Source: Nemertoderma westbladi
Taxonomy: Eukaryota > Xenacoelomorpha > Nemertodermatida > Nemertodermatidae
Reading direction: 5' to 3'
NCBI GenBank assembly: GCA_032718475.1
Contig: JAUCBJ010008819.1
Span: forward strand, 1-45,382
Length of the DNA: 45,382 bases
Made by a program: the position numbers and the translations under genes. Within the stretch, counting starts at the first letter, position 1; each line of letters opens with the position of its first letter. Of the stretch, positions 32,989 through 44,497 are shown one piece after another. The notes beneath the pieces are model-generated. The model was not told the origin of the DNA. It was given only the letters and a program-made list of their open reading frames with translations, and ran no database searches.

Positions 32989-34703
32989 TCTAATATATAT
33001 AAATCTGCTCAGTTTGTATGTATGTATTTATGTATGTATGTATGTCCATCGATACACGTCGTCAGATTTCGCTCTCACTACTTGCTTTGTGGCTCATTCG
33101 ATGCGTATTAACACGATGCAGACAGCTGTCACTGTCTCCAGGTTTTATTTTACACGTTTGTTTGCGTGAATGCGTATTTTGTGTTCGTTCAGGCGAAATT
33201 TATCGAATTATTTCTGATCTTCTATCGGTAATTATTGATTTAGAGGGGTTTCATTTATACCATCTGGTATAAAATTAACATGGGTAGATTCGCCGTGTCC
33301 CATTCTCACAAAGTTTTTATTTTATTCGAGTGTTTAATATAATTATGTATGATTATTTATTGATTAAAAATCAAATAGTGTATAAATATGTCATATTCGC
33401 CAAGCACGATCGAATTGGCCTATTGTTAGTGAATAGGGAAGGATTTTTTTCTGTATCATAGCAACGTTAAGGTAATTATTGAACTCGCAGCTAGCTGGGC
33501 ACAGATATGGAGCAAGCCAGGCTGGAGTGTTGATTGGGGTGGGTTGTCTGTTGCGAACTGTCCAAGACTAATTCTGCTTTCTCAATCAATGGCTGCATGG
33601 AAGGAGAGGTTTATAACATTTAGCTATTTTATTGTTTTACTGTAGTATAGTGATTATTTCTGTAGGCCTTCTTACTGTATTATTATTATTTTATCTAATC
33701 TAATATACCTGTATATAAAAATCAATTGTCTGTGTGTCTGTTTGTCATCGGCTATCTCGATGAAATATCGCTTACTTAGAGAAAGCAAGCTTGTTAGAAA
33801 GGTCTCGCAAGAACTCGTTGCTACATAATATTCAGAGTCATCTGAAGTTCCACCATCTGCCGCTAGAGGGTGAATTGTCTTAAGTGAAAAATCTTCTCTA
33901 ACTTTGTTATTTACAATCCGTTTAAGATAATACTTTGCAGGTGTCTAATTTAGCAAAGGCGGCATTTTTACAGAGACACAGATAAATCTAAATTTCTCCA
34001 GTCTGCCACTAGAGGGCGAAATCACTGAGAGTGACCACCTTCCCCAACTTTGTTATCGAAAATCCGTTTAGACTGGAATTTGGTAGGCATATATTACAGC
34101 ATAGGCTATATCTTTACGGAGTCTTAGAGTCGCATACAGTCCCCCGTCTGCCGCTAAAGGGCGAATTGTCTGATTGTGAAAACCTGATCTCATTTGGTTG
34201 TTTTTAATTCTTTTCAGCTGAAACTTGGTAGGTATCTACTACAGCATAGGCTTAATCTTTACGGAGTCGCTGAGTCATCTAAAATTCCCCAGTCTTCAGC
34301 TAGAGGGCGAAATGTCTGAAAGTGAACATTTTCTCGAAATTTTGTTATTTACATGTTTACTGTTTAAGCTTTACTGTTTAAACTGAAACTTGAAAAGCAT
34401 GCATCTTACTTCACCTTCACCATAAACTCCATCTTTACAGAAATGCAGCGCCATCTGCATTTCACCAGTCGCAGTCTGCAGGTAGAGGGTAAAATGTCCA
34501 AAAGTGATCATTTTCTCGAAATTATGTTATTTACAATAACCTGAAGCTAAAGTTGAAACAGTTATCTCCTATGGGGCGGTGTTTTATTTTATGATGGTGT
34601 CTGTTTCGATGTAGTTCTCCAATCTGCGACACATTTCTCCACACATATTCATATATCCTCTGCATGTGCACTAGAAAGTATTAGTACTAGTACAGCTTTC
34701 TAG
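32989..34703 (+). mobile_element. Helitron-like non-autonomous element, copy 2
   Basis: Begins TCTAATATATATAAATCTG after an A and ends CTAG followed by T at 34700-34703, as expected for Helitron insertion between A and T. The body matches copy 1 at 17604-19355, including the CTGCCGCTAGAGGGCGAA-type units. The 3' hairpin is CTAGAAAG...CTTTCTAG (34671-34703) with an inner TACTAGTA palindrome instead of the GTGGCCC/GGGCCAC core of copy 1. Confidence 0.68.
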
Positions 34704-37405
34704 TAATATATATAATATTAATAAAACAACAGGATTAGATAGGGTGGGATAAGTCAATGGGTTAGAAATGATTTCACCAATCCTTTAGCAACATGTACAT
34801 CAGACATTGTTTTTTGTGCTGTAACCAGGAAGATGGCGTACTAACAGGTGACTAAACAGGGACACATTACGATTTTCACAATTAAATATTGAGTGAATGC
34901 AACGTGACCTTGAATGTTGTACAAGGGTAGATAGATCATAGGAATCAAAAAGTGCATGGAACAAATTGTCTAATATGAAATTACCCATTTTTAAGATATT
35001 TCTCATTGTTTTCCGCCAGGCGATGGAGAGATTATTAAGCAGATTTTGACTGACCGTTGCAGCATCATATAGAATAGATGGGGCACAGATTGAGCGTCAT
35101 ATAAGGTTCCGAATTCAATGTACTGGCTTTGTGTGTACTGCGTAATCCATAACTTTATGTTTATATTGAACGCCTGGGTTGAGCTAGATCTGTAGCATTA
35201 AAATTAAAGTACTGTGACACACTAGTGATGCACTGTCTAAGGAACAAACTAAGGACCAAGCCACAGGACTTCGCTGCTATAATATTATGGAATGAAATAT
35301 ATTCCTGATCTTTCATAAATGTGTACCATAACCTCACTTCACTACATCCATCCACTAGGGCCAGAGGCGCTTCAACCAGTTCTTCACTTAAATGTCTAGA
35401 GTGGAGCGATTGACAAGCATTAAATCAATTTATTCGACTGGCGGCTTTCCATTCATTGCTACCACAGAAAAGCCAAAAATTCATTTATTTATTAAAATTG
35501 CAGCTCTAGGCGCTACTTCCACAATTCTGCGTTTAGTACCAGAGATTAAGGCTGCAAAGCACCCATGCACACATATTCGCGTTCATATAAATATGTCGTA
35601 GATATGCTAATAGGATTTTACGACAATTACAAGTGGATATCTTCCGTGCATACTGCAATGTTGCAATGCTAATGATTGAGGAATTCTCTGACAATTTCGT
35701 TGCGGTCAGGGTATCAGTCAATTCAATTCGTTAGATACGGAGTACAACCAAGGATATACTTAATATGTATTAAGTATTGATCGCCTTTAAATGTGTAAAC
35801 TGGTGTGCAAATTTTTTAATAAAATTATAAATTATAAAAAAAATAAATTATATAAATATTTGTTGGCTAAAAAAATGTTAGTTAGTGATAATTGGATTGT
35901 TGGTTCAATCCCAATATGTCCGTAGATATTTCCATCACGCCATGAGCATCTCGAAAGAGAAATGGGAAGATGTTGGAGTTTGAAGCTGCCGATGAGAACC
36001 TGTGTCCTTCACTCTTGGTTGTTTATTGTTTGGGATAGAATAAGGCGCTAGAAGTAAAAAGCAGATTTCCTGCTATGTACATAATAAAACATCTAAAAAT
36101 ACTTAGATGATTATTGAGTTTAAAAAAAACAAGGAATAAGTTTAAAAATAATCCTAAAAATTAGTGAAAATTATTTTAAAATATTTGCACAGCGAAGTGA
36201 TGGCATTAATAATTCAATATGTTGTTAGGTTGTATCCCTGCCTGTAGGTATGTTTTGAGTTTCGCTTTGAATATCCTCTATCCTCTAGCTATCATCTCAT
36301 ATATCCCTAACCTACCATACTCTGAATATCTGAACTGAAAGAACATATAAAATCAAAACTAATCCTTCTAATGTTTCTGAAACCCACAGTAACTTGAAAC
36401 CACCCACAGTTATTCAAATATAAATTATACCTATTTCCTACGAAATGGAATACACGTTCGTGGGGCCATCGCGCAGTACTAGGCTCAGTTTCTCAGGAGA
36501 GACTCAGGCACAGAGGCTCATTAGATACAGATTTAAATTGAGCAATTTTATCCCAAAATCGGTACTTAAGAAATTTAAATAAATAATTAAGAAAATTTAA
36601 CCAAACTTTTACTTTAAAAAAAACTTTCGCATTGGCAGCTTGGCATCGATATCATAGAAGTCCACAGTCAAACTACTCAAAAAATTCAATGCATTCTTCA
36701 GTCCTTCGGTCTCGCTCATCGGTTAGTCCAATTTGCTGGTAGTGCTAGTGGAGTAGCGATACCAAAAGGCGAAGTTGCCAATGACACTGCGACAGACAGA
36801 GGCGGTGGCCTTGATAGCGAGTTGTTTGAGTACTGATACAATTCCAAAACGTTGCTGGGTATTGCAGTATTGGGCTGTTGGGGTACCTAGTGCAGTAGTG
36901 GATACCGGAACATGGAATAAAGGTGAGCTGGTACAACCTGACAATATGTTAGTCAGTCTTAAGTCTGCATAATTTCAAAACTTCCATGGCTGCATGGTCT
37001 GATGGTTGCCTTTGCTGAGCCGATTGGTGGGTGGCGCCACGACTTGAAGACAGTACTGGTAACTCTGTACCACTGTAACAGTACCAGTACCGTACTGTAA
37101 AACATATGTTTAATAAGATTAAGGTACCGTACTGATACATGATATGGCTGAATAGTCGCGAATAACTGAATACTCTGAACTCTGCCTTCTGGAAATGCTG
37201 GAATGGCTGAAGTAAGTGAAATAGGCCTACCACACTTCCCAAGGCCACATTATTGCTGCATTGTACCGGTATTGCTGAATTTCAAACCCACCTGGTACAT
37301 CCTGCAGTCTCCTAGCAACCAGCTGATGCTCAGCTCGCTTACTTTCGTCGCTCGCCCCACATTTTGTGGATTCAAGGATTTAATGGAATACATGGATATC
37401 ATACC
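34704..37405 (+). repeat. Segment downstream of Helitron copy 2
   Basis: Matches 19356-21640 in the same order. It lacks the 20668-21340 interval and carries about 915 extra bases at 36450-37365. The coding-like patch on the minus strand is at about 35280-35400. Confidence 0.68.
36450..37365. other. Insertion specific to copy 2 of the duplicated segment
   Basis: Absent from the corresponding place near 21600. The left end contains ACACGTTCGTGGGGCC (from 36452), related in reverse to 235-273. Several short frames at 36720-36970 occur on both strands with no motif. The type of insertion is unknown. Confidence 0.45.
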
Positions 37406-37450
37406 GTGGCTGATTCAGGCCAATTTGATTACCTTTATTTTCCTAAAATT

Positions 37451-37640
37451 ACTAATGTAATAGAATTGATCTTAAAAAAATACTAATGTAATAAAATTCA
37501 CCTTAAAAAATACTAATGTAATAAAACTCACCTTTAAAAAAATTACTAATGTAATAAAATTCACCTTTAAAAAAATACTAATGTAATAAAATTCACCTTT
37601 AAAAAAAATACTAATGTAATCAAATTCACAGCTGATTCTG
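37451..37640 (+). repeat. Six-unit tandem repeat, 30-33 bp
   Basis: ACTAATGTAATAAAATTCACC followed by A-runs; unit starts at 37451, 37482, 37512, 37544, 37577 and 37610. Non-coding. Confidence 0.9.
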
Positions 37641-38269
37641 TATGTAGAGTGAAATTTAAATTAGGTTGAGTTTCATCTATCTGTAAGTACTGCAGACTGG
37701 CAGACTTATATTGGTTGGTGTTTTGGATACAAAATGTAAAATCGGGATGCAAAAGATCACTTTCTGAGTGAGCTAAGAAAGAAAATTCTATACATCTTGT
37801 CTGGATACAAACGCAAACGGTCCGTTTACCTTAGAAAATGAAAAATAAGAATGTACAAAATTAAGAACAGTCGGGGAGGGGGGGGGGCAAATGTCTGGGG
37901 GGGCAAGTGTCCGGTGGGGAAGTGTTTCACTTGAACGGGGGGGGGGGGGGGGGGGGGGAGTATCCAGACTAATGGGTATACTAACTAATGATTTGTCTAA
38001 GTCTGGTCGCTCCCCCCTACGCTATATCAACCATACTAGGCCTACCAATCTAAGTCAAATACAATCAAACAAAATAAAAATCAAATAACCACCTTTCCCT
38101 GAACTTAACTAAAACTGAATACACTATATTTTCTAATTCTTTAACTAATTTGACTAGTCTACCCGTATTATCAATCCAAAATAAACTACATAAATAAATT
38201 ACAATTAAAAAAATACAATTACAATTAAATATATTAAATACAATTAAACACAATTAAAAAAATTAATTA
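37641..38269. other. Spacer with G tracts
   Basis: A G tract of 22 lies at 37937-37958, with another G-rich stretch at 37874-37888. 38100-38270 is AT-rich with AATTAAA repeats. No gene seen. Confidence 0.45.
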
Positions 38270-38880
38270 CAGAGGGATCTGGATGGACAACAAACTCTCC
38301 TGGAAAACCCACATACAATATATTGTCAAGAAAATATCCAACACATCAGGGCTCTTCTATCAACTCCAATACATATTTCCTCTTCACATTCTCCACCAGC
38401 TATACTTTACTCTAATTCATCCTTATGTACACTATGGACTTCTTCTATGGGGAGGTACTCATTCAACTTCTCTAAAACCGCTATGCACAAAAATAAATAA
38501 ATTCCTCCATTGTATCACGTTCAGTTACTATCAATCTTCCTCTAGTCCCTTTATAGTCCCTTTATAAAATATCTAAATATTCTCCCACTGACCAAATGCC
38601 AAGCTCCAGGTATCCCTGTTCATGATTGTTATTCATACTAAATTACTAACACTAATCATTCTAATCCTGAACTTAGAGCCTTATTTTCTAAAACATATCC
38701 AGTCAACAGCTACAATACTCGGGCAGCATCTAACCACAACTTCTATACTCCTCTTGTAAGACTATCGATTTTCTAGGCCCATCCATCTGGAATACTATCC
38801 CAGATGATACTAAAATTTAAAAAACAAAACAAATATTCTCAACAAGTCCAAAACTACACTACTTATCTCAACTCTAACAA
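38270..38880 (+). pseudogene. 3' fragment of a non-LTR reverse transcriptase
   Basis: GIWMDNKLSWKTHIQYIVKK then ISNTSGLFYQLQYIFP and LYFTLIHPYVHYGLLLWG match the thumb/C-terminal part of non-LTR RTs. Later frames hold NTRAASNHNFYTPLVR and WNTIPDDT-like codons, resembling the C-terminus of the element at 1272-6560. Several frameshifts and stops are present. It is a 5'-truncated relative of the CR1/L2-like group rather than the RTE-like family. Confidence 0.7.
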
Positions 38881-39141
38881 AAACTATTGATTCACTGCTA
38901 AACTAAAATACATACATACTACTACAATAGGTACAGCATACACACCTGATAATTTCATTGTTAAATTAATACCAGAAAAGTCGGAAATTTGGAGTACAGA
39001 AAAAGTAACCCGTCCTAAATTTTTTGGTTGGGCCAAAGAGAAGTACATAGTCGGACTACTATTGAAAGAAATTAACAGCATATGAAACATTTGATGTTTA
39101 ATTTAAAATAAATATATATTTTAAAGTAAGTATATAAAGAA

Positions 39142-39930
39142 TCTATATCTAAAGCTCAAATTGTGGATGTATGTATGTTTGTTTGTTTGTTTGTTTGTTT
39201 TAGTACTTATTCGGCTTTGCTTGAACACAGTTAATAAAAAGCCAGCTATAAGAATACCGTCCATAGACAAACGTAGTGTAGTTGGGTCCCTCCCAATTCA
39301 TTATTATTAACCTATAAAACATTTCAACGACCCAATGCTTAGAATTCAATCAGCTGGCCTCCCACCTAACATAGCAGTGAGGAAGTTAGGACAATTGCCC
39401 AAACTGCAGAAAAGTATATTACTTGCCAAATTTATTTTACTCTCACTTTATTCCAGACAGTAATCAAACATCAACTGTTAGTTTGTATAATGTATTACCC
39501 CACCAGCTGAATAGCCCTTCCCAGTGATTCCTATGGGAATATCTACTCTATGTTAGGTGGGAGGCCAGCTGATTGAATTGTAAGCACTGGACCGTTCAAA
39601 TGTTTTATAGGTTAATAATAATGAATGGGGAGGGACCCAGCTACATTATGTTTGTCTATGGATGGTCTTCTTATAGGCAGGCAGCTTGCCGGCTTTTTAT
39701 TAACTGTGTTTGTCTCTCAGAAGCAAAGACACTAATCGAATTGAAATAAATTCCGAAAAAGTACTAAAGTACCGAAAATATTCACTGCATGTCAGTGAAA
39801 ATTACTTTATACAGAGCCCAGGACCACGCTGAATCCAACGGTATTTTCCTCATATCGCGAGAGCCAGTAGTTTAGATATAGATAGAGGACCAATCAAACA
39901 TACATACACAATTTGAGCTTTAGATATAGA
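39142..39930. repeat. Foldback element with inverted arms
   Basis: Ends are inverted copies: TCTATATCTAAAGCTCAAAT at 39142 and its complement ending at 39930. Arms 39142-39374 and 39549-39930 continue as inverted repeats, the left arm lacking about 150 bases. The loop 39375-39548 holds part of the dispersed repeat seen at 440-725. No coding region was recognised. Confidence 0.7.
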
Positions 39931-40455
39931 ACAAATTATTAAAGTATCTTTTTTTATTTCCAAAAATAGCCCAAAACACGAAACTTGCCATAGACTCAAT
40001 GATAGAAACATCAGCTGCTGGTTCCCATGAGTACCTGGCCTAGTAAGCTACTACTATTGATTGAATGGATGGCCCAAACTGCACCGAAGTATATTTACTT
40101 GCCAAATTTATTACACTCTCACTCTATCCCAGACAGTATTCAAACATCAACTGTTAGTTTATAATGTATTACCCCACCAGCTGAATAGCCCTTCCCAGTG
40201 AATCCTATGGGAATATCTCTAAGGTTACTCACTGCTATGTTAGGTGGGAGGCCAGCTGATTGAATTCTAAGCACTACTGGGCCGTTCAAATGTTTTATAG
40301 TTTAATAATAATGAATGGGGAGGGACCCAACTACACTACATTTGTCTATGGACGGTCTCCTTATAGCTGGCTTTTTATTATCTGTATTCAAGCAAAGACA
40401 CCAATCGAATTGCAATAAATACCGAAAAAGTAATAAAATACCGAAAATATTAACT

Positions 40456-40978
40456 AATAATAAGTGAAATGTTGTGGGGTGAGTGACGCGGTGTATTAAA
40501 TATACAATGTAAATAGGACAATATGATAATGCTCTCCAAAGCGAAAAATTGTATATTTTACATTTTATTTTTACATTTTATTATTACATTGTATATTTAA
40601 TACACCGCGTCACTCACCCCACAACATTTCACTTATTATTATTAATTAATAATTATTAATTAATGGGCCAGGCATACGGGGTTACAGTGGTTTCTACAAC
40701 ACTGTATAATAGTTATTCTTTGAGGCATGGTTGCCATTTCTGGCAGAGCACGGGAATAACGAACTTGTACTTTCCTTTGAGTGATGATTAGTTGGCCTAA
40801 ATGTGATCTCCCACTCCTCAGCGAAATATTCATCCGGTCTGGTAGCTCAGTACACTCACCCGGCTGATGATAACCAGAAGTTTGAAACCTAGGTACCGGG
40901 TTCGAGCCCCAATAGGGCCGGTTGATATTTTTCGCTTTTGAGAGCATTATCATATTGTCCTATTTACATTGTATATTT
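40456..40978 (+). mobile_element. SINE-like insertion with 13-bp target duplication
   Basis: It is flanked by GAAAATATTAACT at 40443-40455 and 40979-40991. Inside are a tRNA-like promoter (40834-40922) and a tail motif present in pieces in both orientations. AATAATAAGTGAAATG...ATATACAATGTAA at 40454-40511 pairs with 40584-40640, and AATAGGACAATATGATAATG at 40513 pairs with 40945-40964. It seems to be a rearranged, partly inverted tRNA-derived SINE. Confidence 0.65.
40834..40922 (+). other. tRNA-derived region (A and B boxes)
   Basis: TGGTAGCTCAGT resembles an A box and GGTTCGAGCCCC a B box of RNA polymerase III promoters. The ends CCGGTCT and GGGCCGG pair as an acceptor stem with wobble. The D arm looks shortened and no normal anticodon stem forms, so it is a tRNA-derived SINE head or tRNA pseudogene, not a functional tRNA. 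GATGATAACC in the middle is reminiscent of an Ile-type loop. Confidence 0.6.
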
Positions 40979-41150
40979 GAAAATATTAACTGCATGTTGG
41001 TGAAAATTACTTTATACAGAGCCCAGGACCGCGCTGAGTCCAACGGTATTTTCCCCATATTGCGAGACCCAGTAGTTTATGAGGAGATAGAGGAACAAAG
41101 AAACATACATACACAATTTAAGATAAGAATCTTAGATATGAAAAGAATAT

Positions 41151-41663
41151 AATATATTTTATTAAAACAATTAATCAGTATAGCCTCAAAGTAGTAATTG
41201 TTTGCCCATAATGTTGTTATCTATTGAAGAATTTGCAATTGCCTGTATGGTACTGGTACATTCTACTAGGTGCAGTGGCTGTAGTTTGTATTTAATTAAT
41301 TTATCAGAACGTCGCAGACTGTAGACAGACGTACTTACAATAACATGTACAGAAAACAGGGGTATAGATACCAATTCTGCTAAATTGTAAGAAGACCCAA
41401 GACGTCCTATAATAGAAGGCCATGAAGCCGACTGGTCACTAGTAATCTGAAAACTTGACGGTTGAAATTCGCAACTTATTAAAAGAACACCTATGATGTT
41501 ATTCGACATAAAAAAAAACATTGCACATACAGACACGTTTGCTAATCATTGTTCGTCAAAATACTCATAATCCAAAATAAAATTAATTTAAAACATTTAT
41601 CTAATTAGAATATTATAATAAAATTCAACTTATTAGTAAATTTCAGCTGTAGTTATTTGTGTT
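41151..41663. other. Unassigned spacer
   Basis: A 116-codon minus-strand frame (41536-41186) has no motif and no context; I do not call it a gene. 41640-41672 matches 10801-10832. Confidence 0.4.
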
Positions 41664-41672
41664 TTTTATCAC

Positions 41673-41934
41673 CTACTACTAGGATCGGCATGCTGCATTG
41701 CAGCTGCATTTTTAAGAATGCTGTGCCGGCTTATCGACAAAATTGCACCGCCACAATTCCCTATCACCCATGACATTTGCTAGATCATCCGCATCTTCAA
41801 GGCCAGTGTCCTTTAAGATGCGTCTCAAGAAAGTCATGGGCTGTCCACCATGCGTATTCACTCCATGAGGCTGCCAAAGTACAAGATTATGCACTGGCTT
41901 GTCCTCACGGCGAAAGCAAGGTCCTGCAAATGCA
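41673..41934 (-). pseudogene. RTE 3' fragment with 9-bp target duplication
   Basis: Reverse-oriented 3' end of the RTE-like family, encoding the last 60 or so residues (TFLRRILKDTGLEDADDLA). TTTTATCAC flanks it at 41664-41672 and 41935-41943. The 5' truncation is at the position matching TTTGCAGGACC. Confidence 0.82.
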
Positions 41935-41943
41935 TTTTATCAC

Positions 41944-42889
41944 CAACAATCCTTTGAATGAGTAAGTTTAATATCATATTTTCTTTTCTTTGATTTACTC
42001 AGAGTTTTTAATTCGAAAAAATGCTTCAAAATAATGTTTGCTCATGTTCATACATCCTAAACTTCCCCCCATTAATTGTTTCTGACGATGAATTGCCGAA
42101 TGAATTAATTCCTAAAATCCAAATCAACCGAGTGTGAAAGTAAATGGGACAAGAAAAGCATATGCATGAAGAACAAAATTAAATAAATGTCAATGTCGAT
42201 TGGGATACGTGAACCATACTTATCAGAAAGATACAGCATGATAAGAGACTTATCACACTGTAAGCTGTAAATGTGTATATGCAGAGGCCGAATTTCGAGG
42301 CCGAATGTCAGATCTTCCATGGAATTACACCAATACAATCCTCTGAGTGTTAAGCAGGTTTACACAAAAGGGAAAGAAATCTTATTTATTAATATACTGG
42401 GCCGAACAGTGGCTTCACTACTTATAAATAAAACAAGCTCATCTATTTGTGACCAATGTTCAATACAGTTTGGCGAAAATCAAGGCGGGATGATTTAGTT
42501 TCAAAAACTTGGCATAAGCCTCATATGTAAGCCTACCACTATAATTGGAATTAAAAATAACGTTACATATAACACATTACGGTATTTTTTTATGATTATT
42601 GGACCTACTGGTCAGTTTATAATACAACTCCAAGTCTCCGGAACAATGATGGGACTCAATCTATGCGACTCTGCAGTCTATGCAGGATTACACAGAATAG
42701 ACTTATCACTCATCGGAGATCTCCAAAATGTATAATCTCCAGTGTACAAATTGGTCCAAAAATGGCCACTGGGGAAAAGTGTTTGTCACTGAGTCCCAAA
42801 TGTATAAATGTGATAGAACCCATTATTGATTGCAGCGGGTCTGTTTGCTAGGCCTGCCTGCTGGCCTCTCTGCCTTCTCTGACTTCGCA
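41944..42889. other. Unassigned spacer
   Basis: Several 60-77 codon frames on both strands, none with a recognisable motif. Confidence 0.4.
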
Positions 42890-43165
42890 TAGTACTACTA
42901 CAATAATCGGCCTGCTGCATTGAAACTCCACATTGAGATGATATGCCGGCTTAATAAAAACATTTTGTCACCACTATGCAATCCACAATTGGCAAGCCCA
43001 ATGCAGCGTGCATTAAGAATGCTATGCTGGCTTATCGCCATAGTTGCACCCCCACAGCTCCCCATCCCCCCTGACATTTGCTAGATCATCCGCATCTGCA
43101 AGGCCAGTGTCCTTTAGGAGGCGTCTCACGCCACCATGCTTATTTTCTCCATGGGGCTGCCAAAG
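42890..43165 (-). pseudogene. Degenerate RTE 3' fragment
   Basis: Matches the other 3' fragments in patches: ACTACTAC tail, GCCTGCTGCATTG, AGAATGCTATGCTGGCTTAT, TGACATTTGCTAGATCATCC, GGCCAGTGTCCTTTAGGAGG. It is more diverged, has internal changes and an apparently repeated 3' end (GCCGGCTTA at 42945 and GCTGGCTTA at 43026), and is probably the oldest copy here. Confidence 0.7.
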
Positions 43166-43235
43166 AAATATGAAAACAGTCTAGAAAATATATCAAGGTA
43201 GGAATTCAAAATTCAAGCTTAAAGGCATTAGTTAA

Positions 43236-44493
43236 CCCTATTACCACTGGTATACGGGGTGGGGGGGGGGGGGGGGGGTGAATCGGCCCTTTCCTAGTTT
43301 TTAATTCACATTATGTACCAGCCCAATTTTTTACGAGAATTAGTCAAATTTAATGGGCATCTTTTGCAAAAAACGGCGTTGTAATTAGATTTCAACTTTT
43401 CGATGTGGGTTCCACCTCAAAAATTGCTCCCCAGCAGAAATTTTTTTGAAATTTTCGAATTTTACAAGGTCATTTGTGAGTTAGTAATTCTTTATGTTGG
43501 GGCTTTTTTTATTGATTCTGATTCGTATGGAGCACTCTACTACTTTATATAAGTATGTATGGGATGTGGTACGTCATTTTTGGTGCACTAAAATTAGAGT
43601 GTGGCACTTCAAATTTTCAAAATTGCAATATTCGTTAAATACTCCAAAGTTTTGATTTTAACGCATTTTTATGGGTTTTCTGGCCCACTTAATCGATTGA
43701 AAGTAATATAGAAGACTCAATTCTACATGGTACATACAGTGGTACATCATATTTGGTGCACCAAAATTAGGGCGTGGTAAGTAGGCTTACTTCAAATTTT
43801 AAAAATTACGATATTCAGAAAATTCCACAAGGTTTTCATTTCAACCCATTTTTATAGGTTATCTGTACCGCTGAGTCGATTGAAAGTAATATTGAAGCTT
43901 CAAGTCTTAGTGGTACGTCATTATTGGTACACCACAATTAGGGCGTGGTACTTTTCAAAATTTGAATAAGTGCCACTCCCTAATTTTGGTGCTCCAAAAA
44001 TGACGAACCACTAAGTCTTCAGGCTTCTATAATACTTTCAATCGATTCAGCGGTCCAGAAAACCTATAAAAACGCGTTGAAATCAAAAGATGGGGGTATT
44101 TTCCGAATATCGTATTTTTCAAAATTTGAAGTGCCACGCCCACTTCTTAGGTGCACGAAAAATAGCATCCAGTTCAATTTTAGGAAATGGAATATAATCA
44201 CATTCGATTCAGCGTAGTGAGAAACCTACTAATGCTAGCCAACAATGCCACACCATCAGTTTTTAGAATATCAAAAAAATGTATATTTTGTCCTGGGACT
44301 ACTTCTATTTTTCATGAAAATTATTATACCCACCTTATGAAATTTTCATTTTTTGGATTTGAAAATGTTCTTCGATAATTTTTTCACCTACAGCCCAAAT
44401 TTCGTAGGATTTTATTGGATGATTACAAAAATACAGTGGGGGGGCCGAATCGACCCCCCGCCAGTGCTGCTAATGGTCTAAACACCCCAGTGG
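43236..44493. mobile_element. TTAA-flanked foldback element
   Basis: Flanked by TTAA at 43232-43235 and 44494-44497. Ends are imperfectly inverted: CCACTGG motifs, G tract and GAATCGGCCC on the left against GGGCCGAATCGACCCCCC and CCAGTGG on the right. The interior has two direct units of about 175 bp (43565-43915) and an inverted one (43960-44165) sharing TGGTGCACCAAAATTAGGG and CGATTGAAAGTAATAT. No transposase. A G18 tract lies at 43261-43278. Confidence 0.5.
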
Positions 44494-44497
44494 TTAA

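Larger units (their letters stand above)
39955..41150 (+). repeat. Second direct copy of the foldback unit, interrupted
   Basis: 39955-40240 matches the dispersed repeat and 40230-40455 plus 40992-41130 match the right arm of 39142-39930. A 523-bp insertion at 40456-40978 splits it. Confidence 0.7.

Noticed and set aside
40834-40922. Functional tRNA gene
   Set aside because: The D arm is shortened and no proper anticodon stem forms; it sits inside a SINE-like insertion with a target duplication.
41186-41536. 116-codon minus-strand frame
   Set aside because: No recognisable motif or conservation elsewhere in the window; a frame of this length in AT-rich DNA is not enough.
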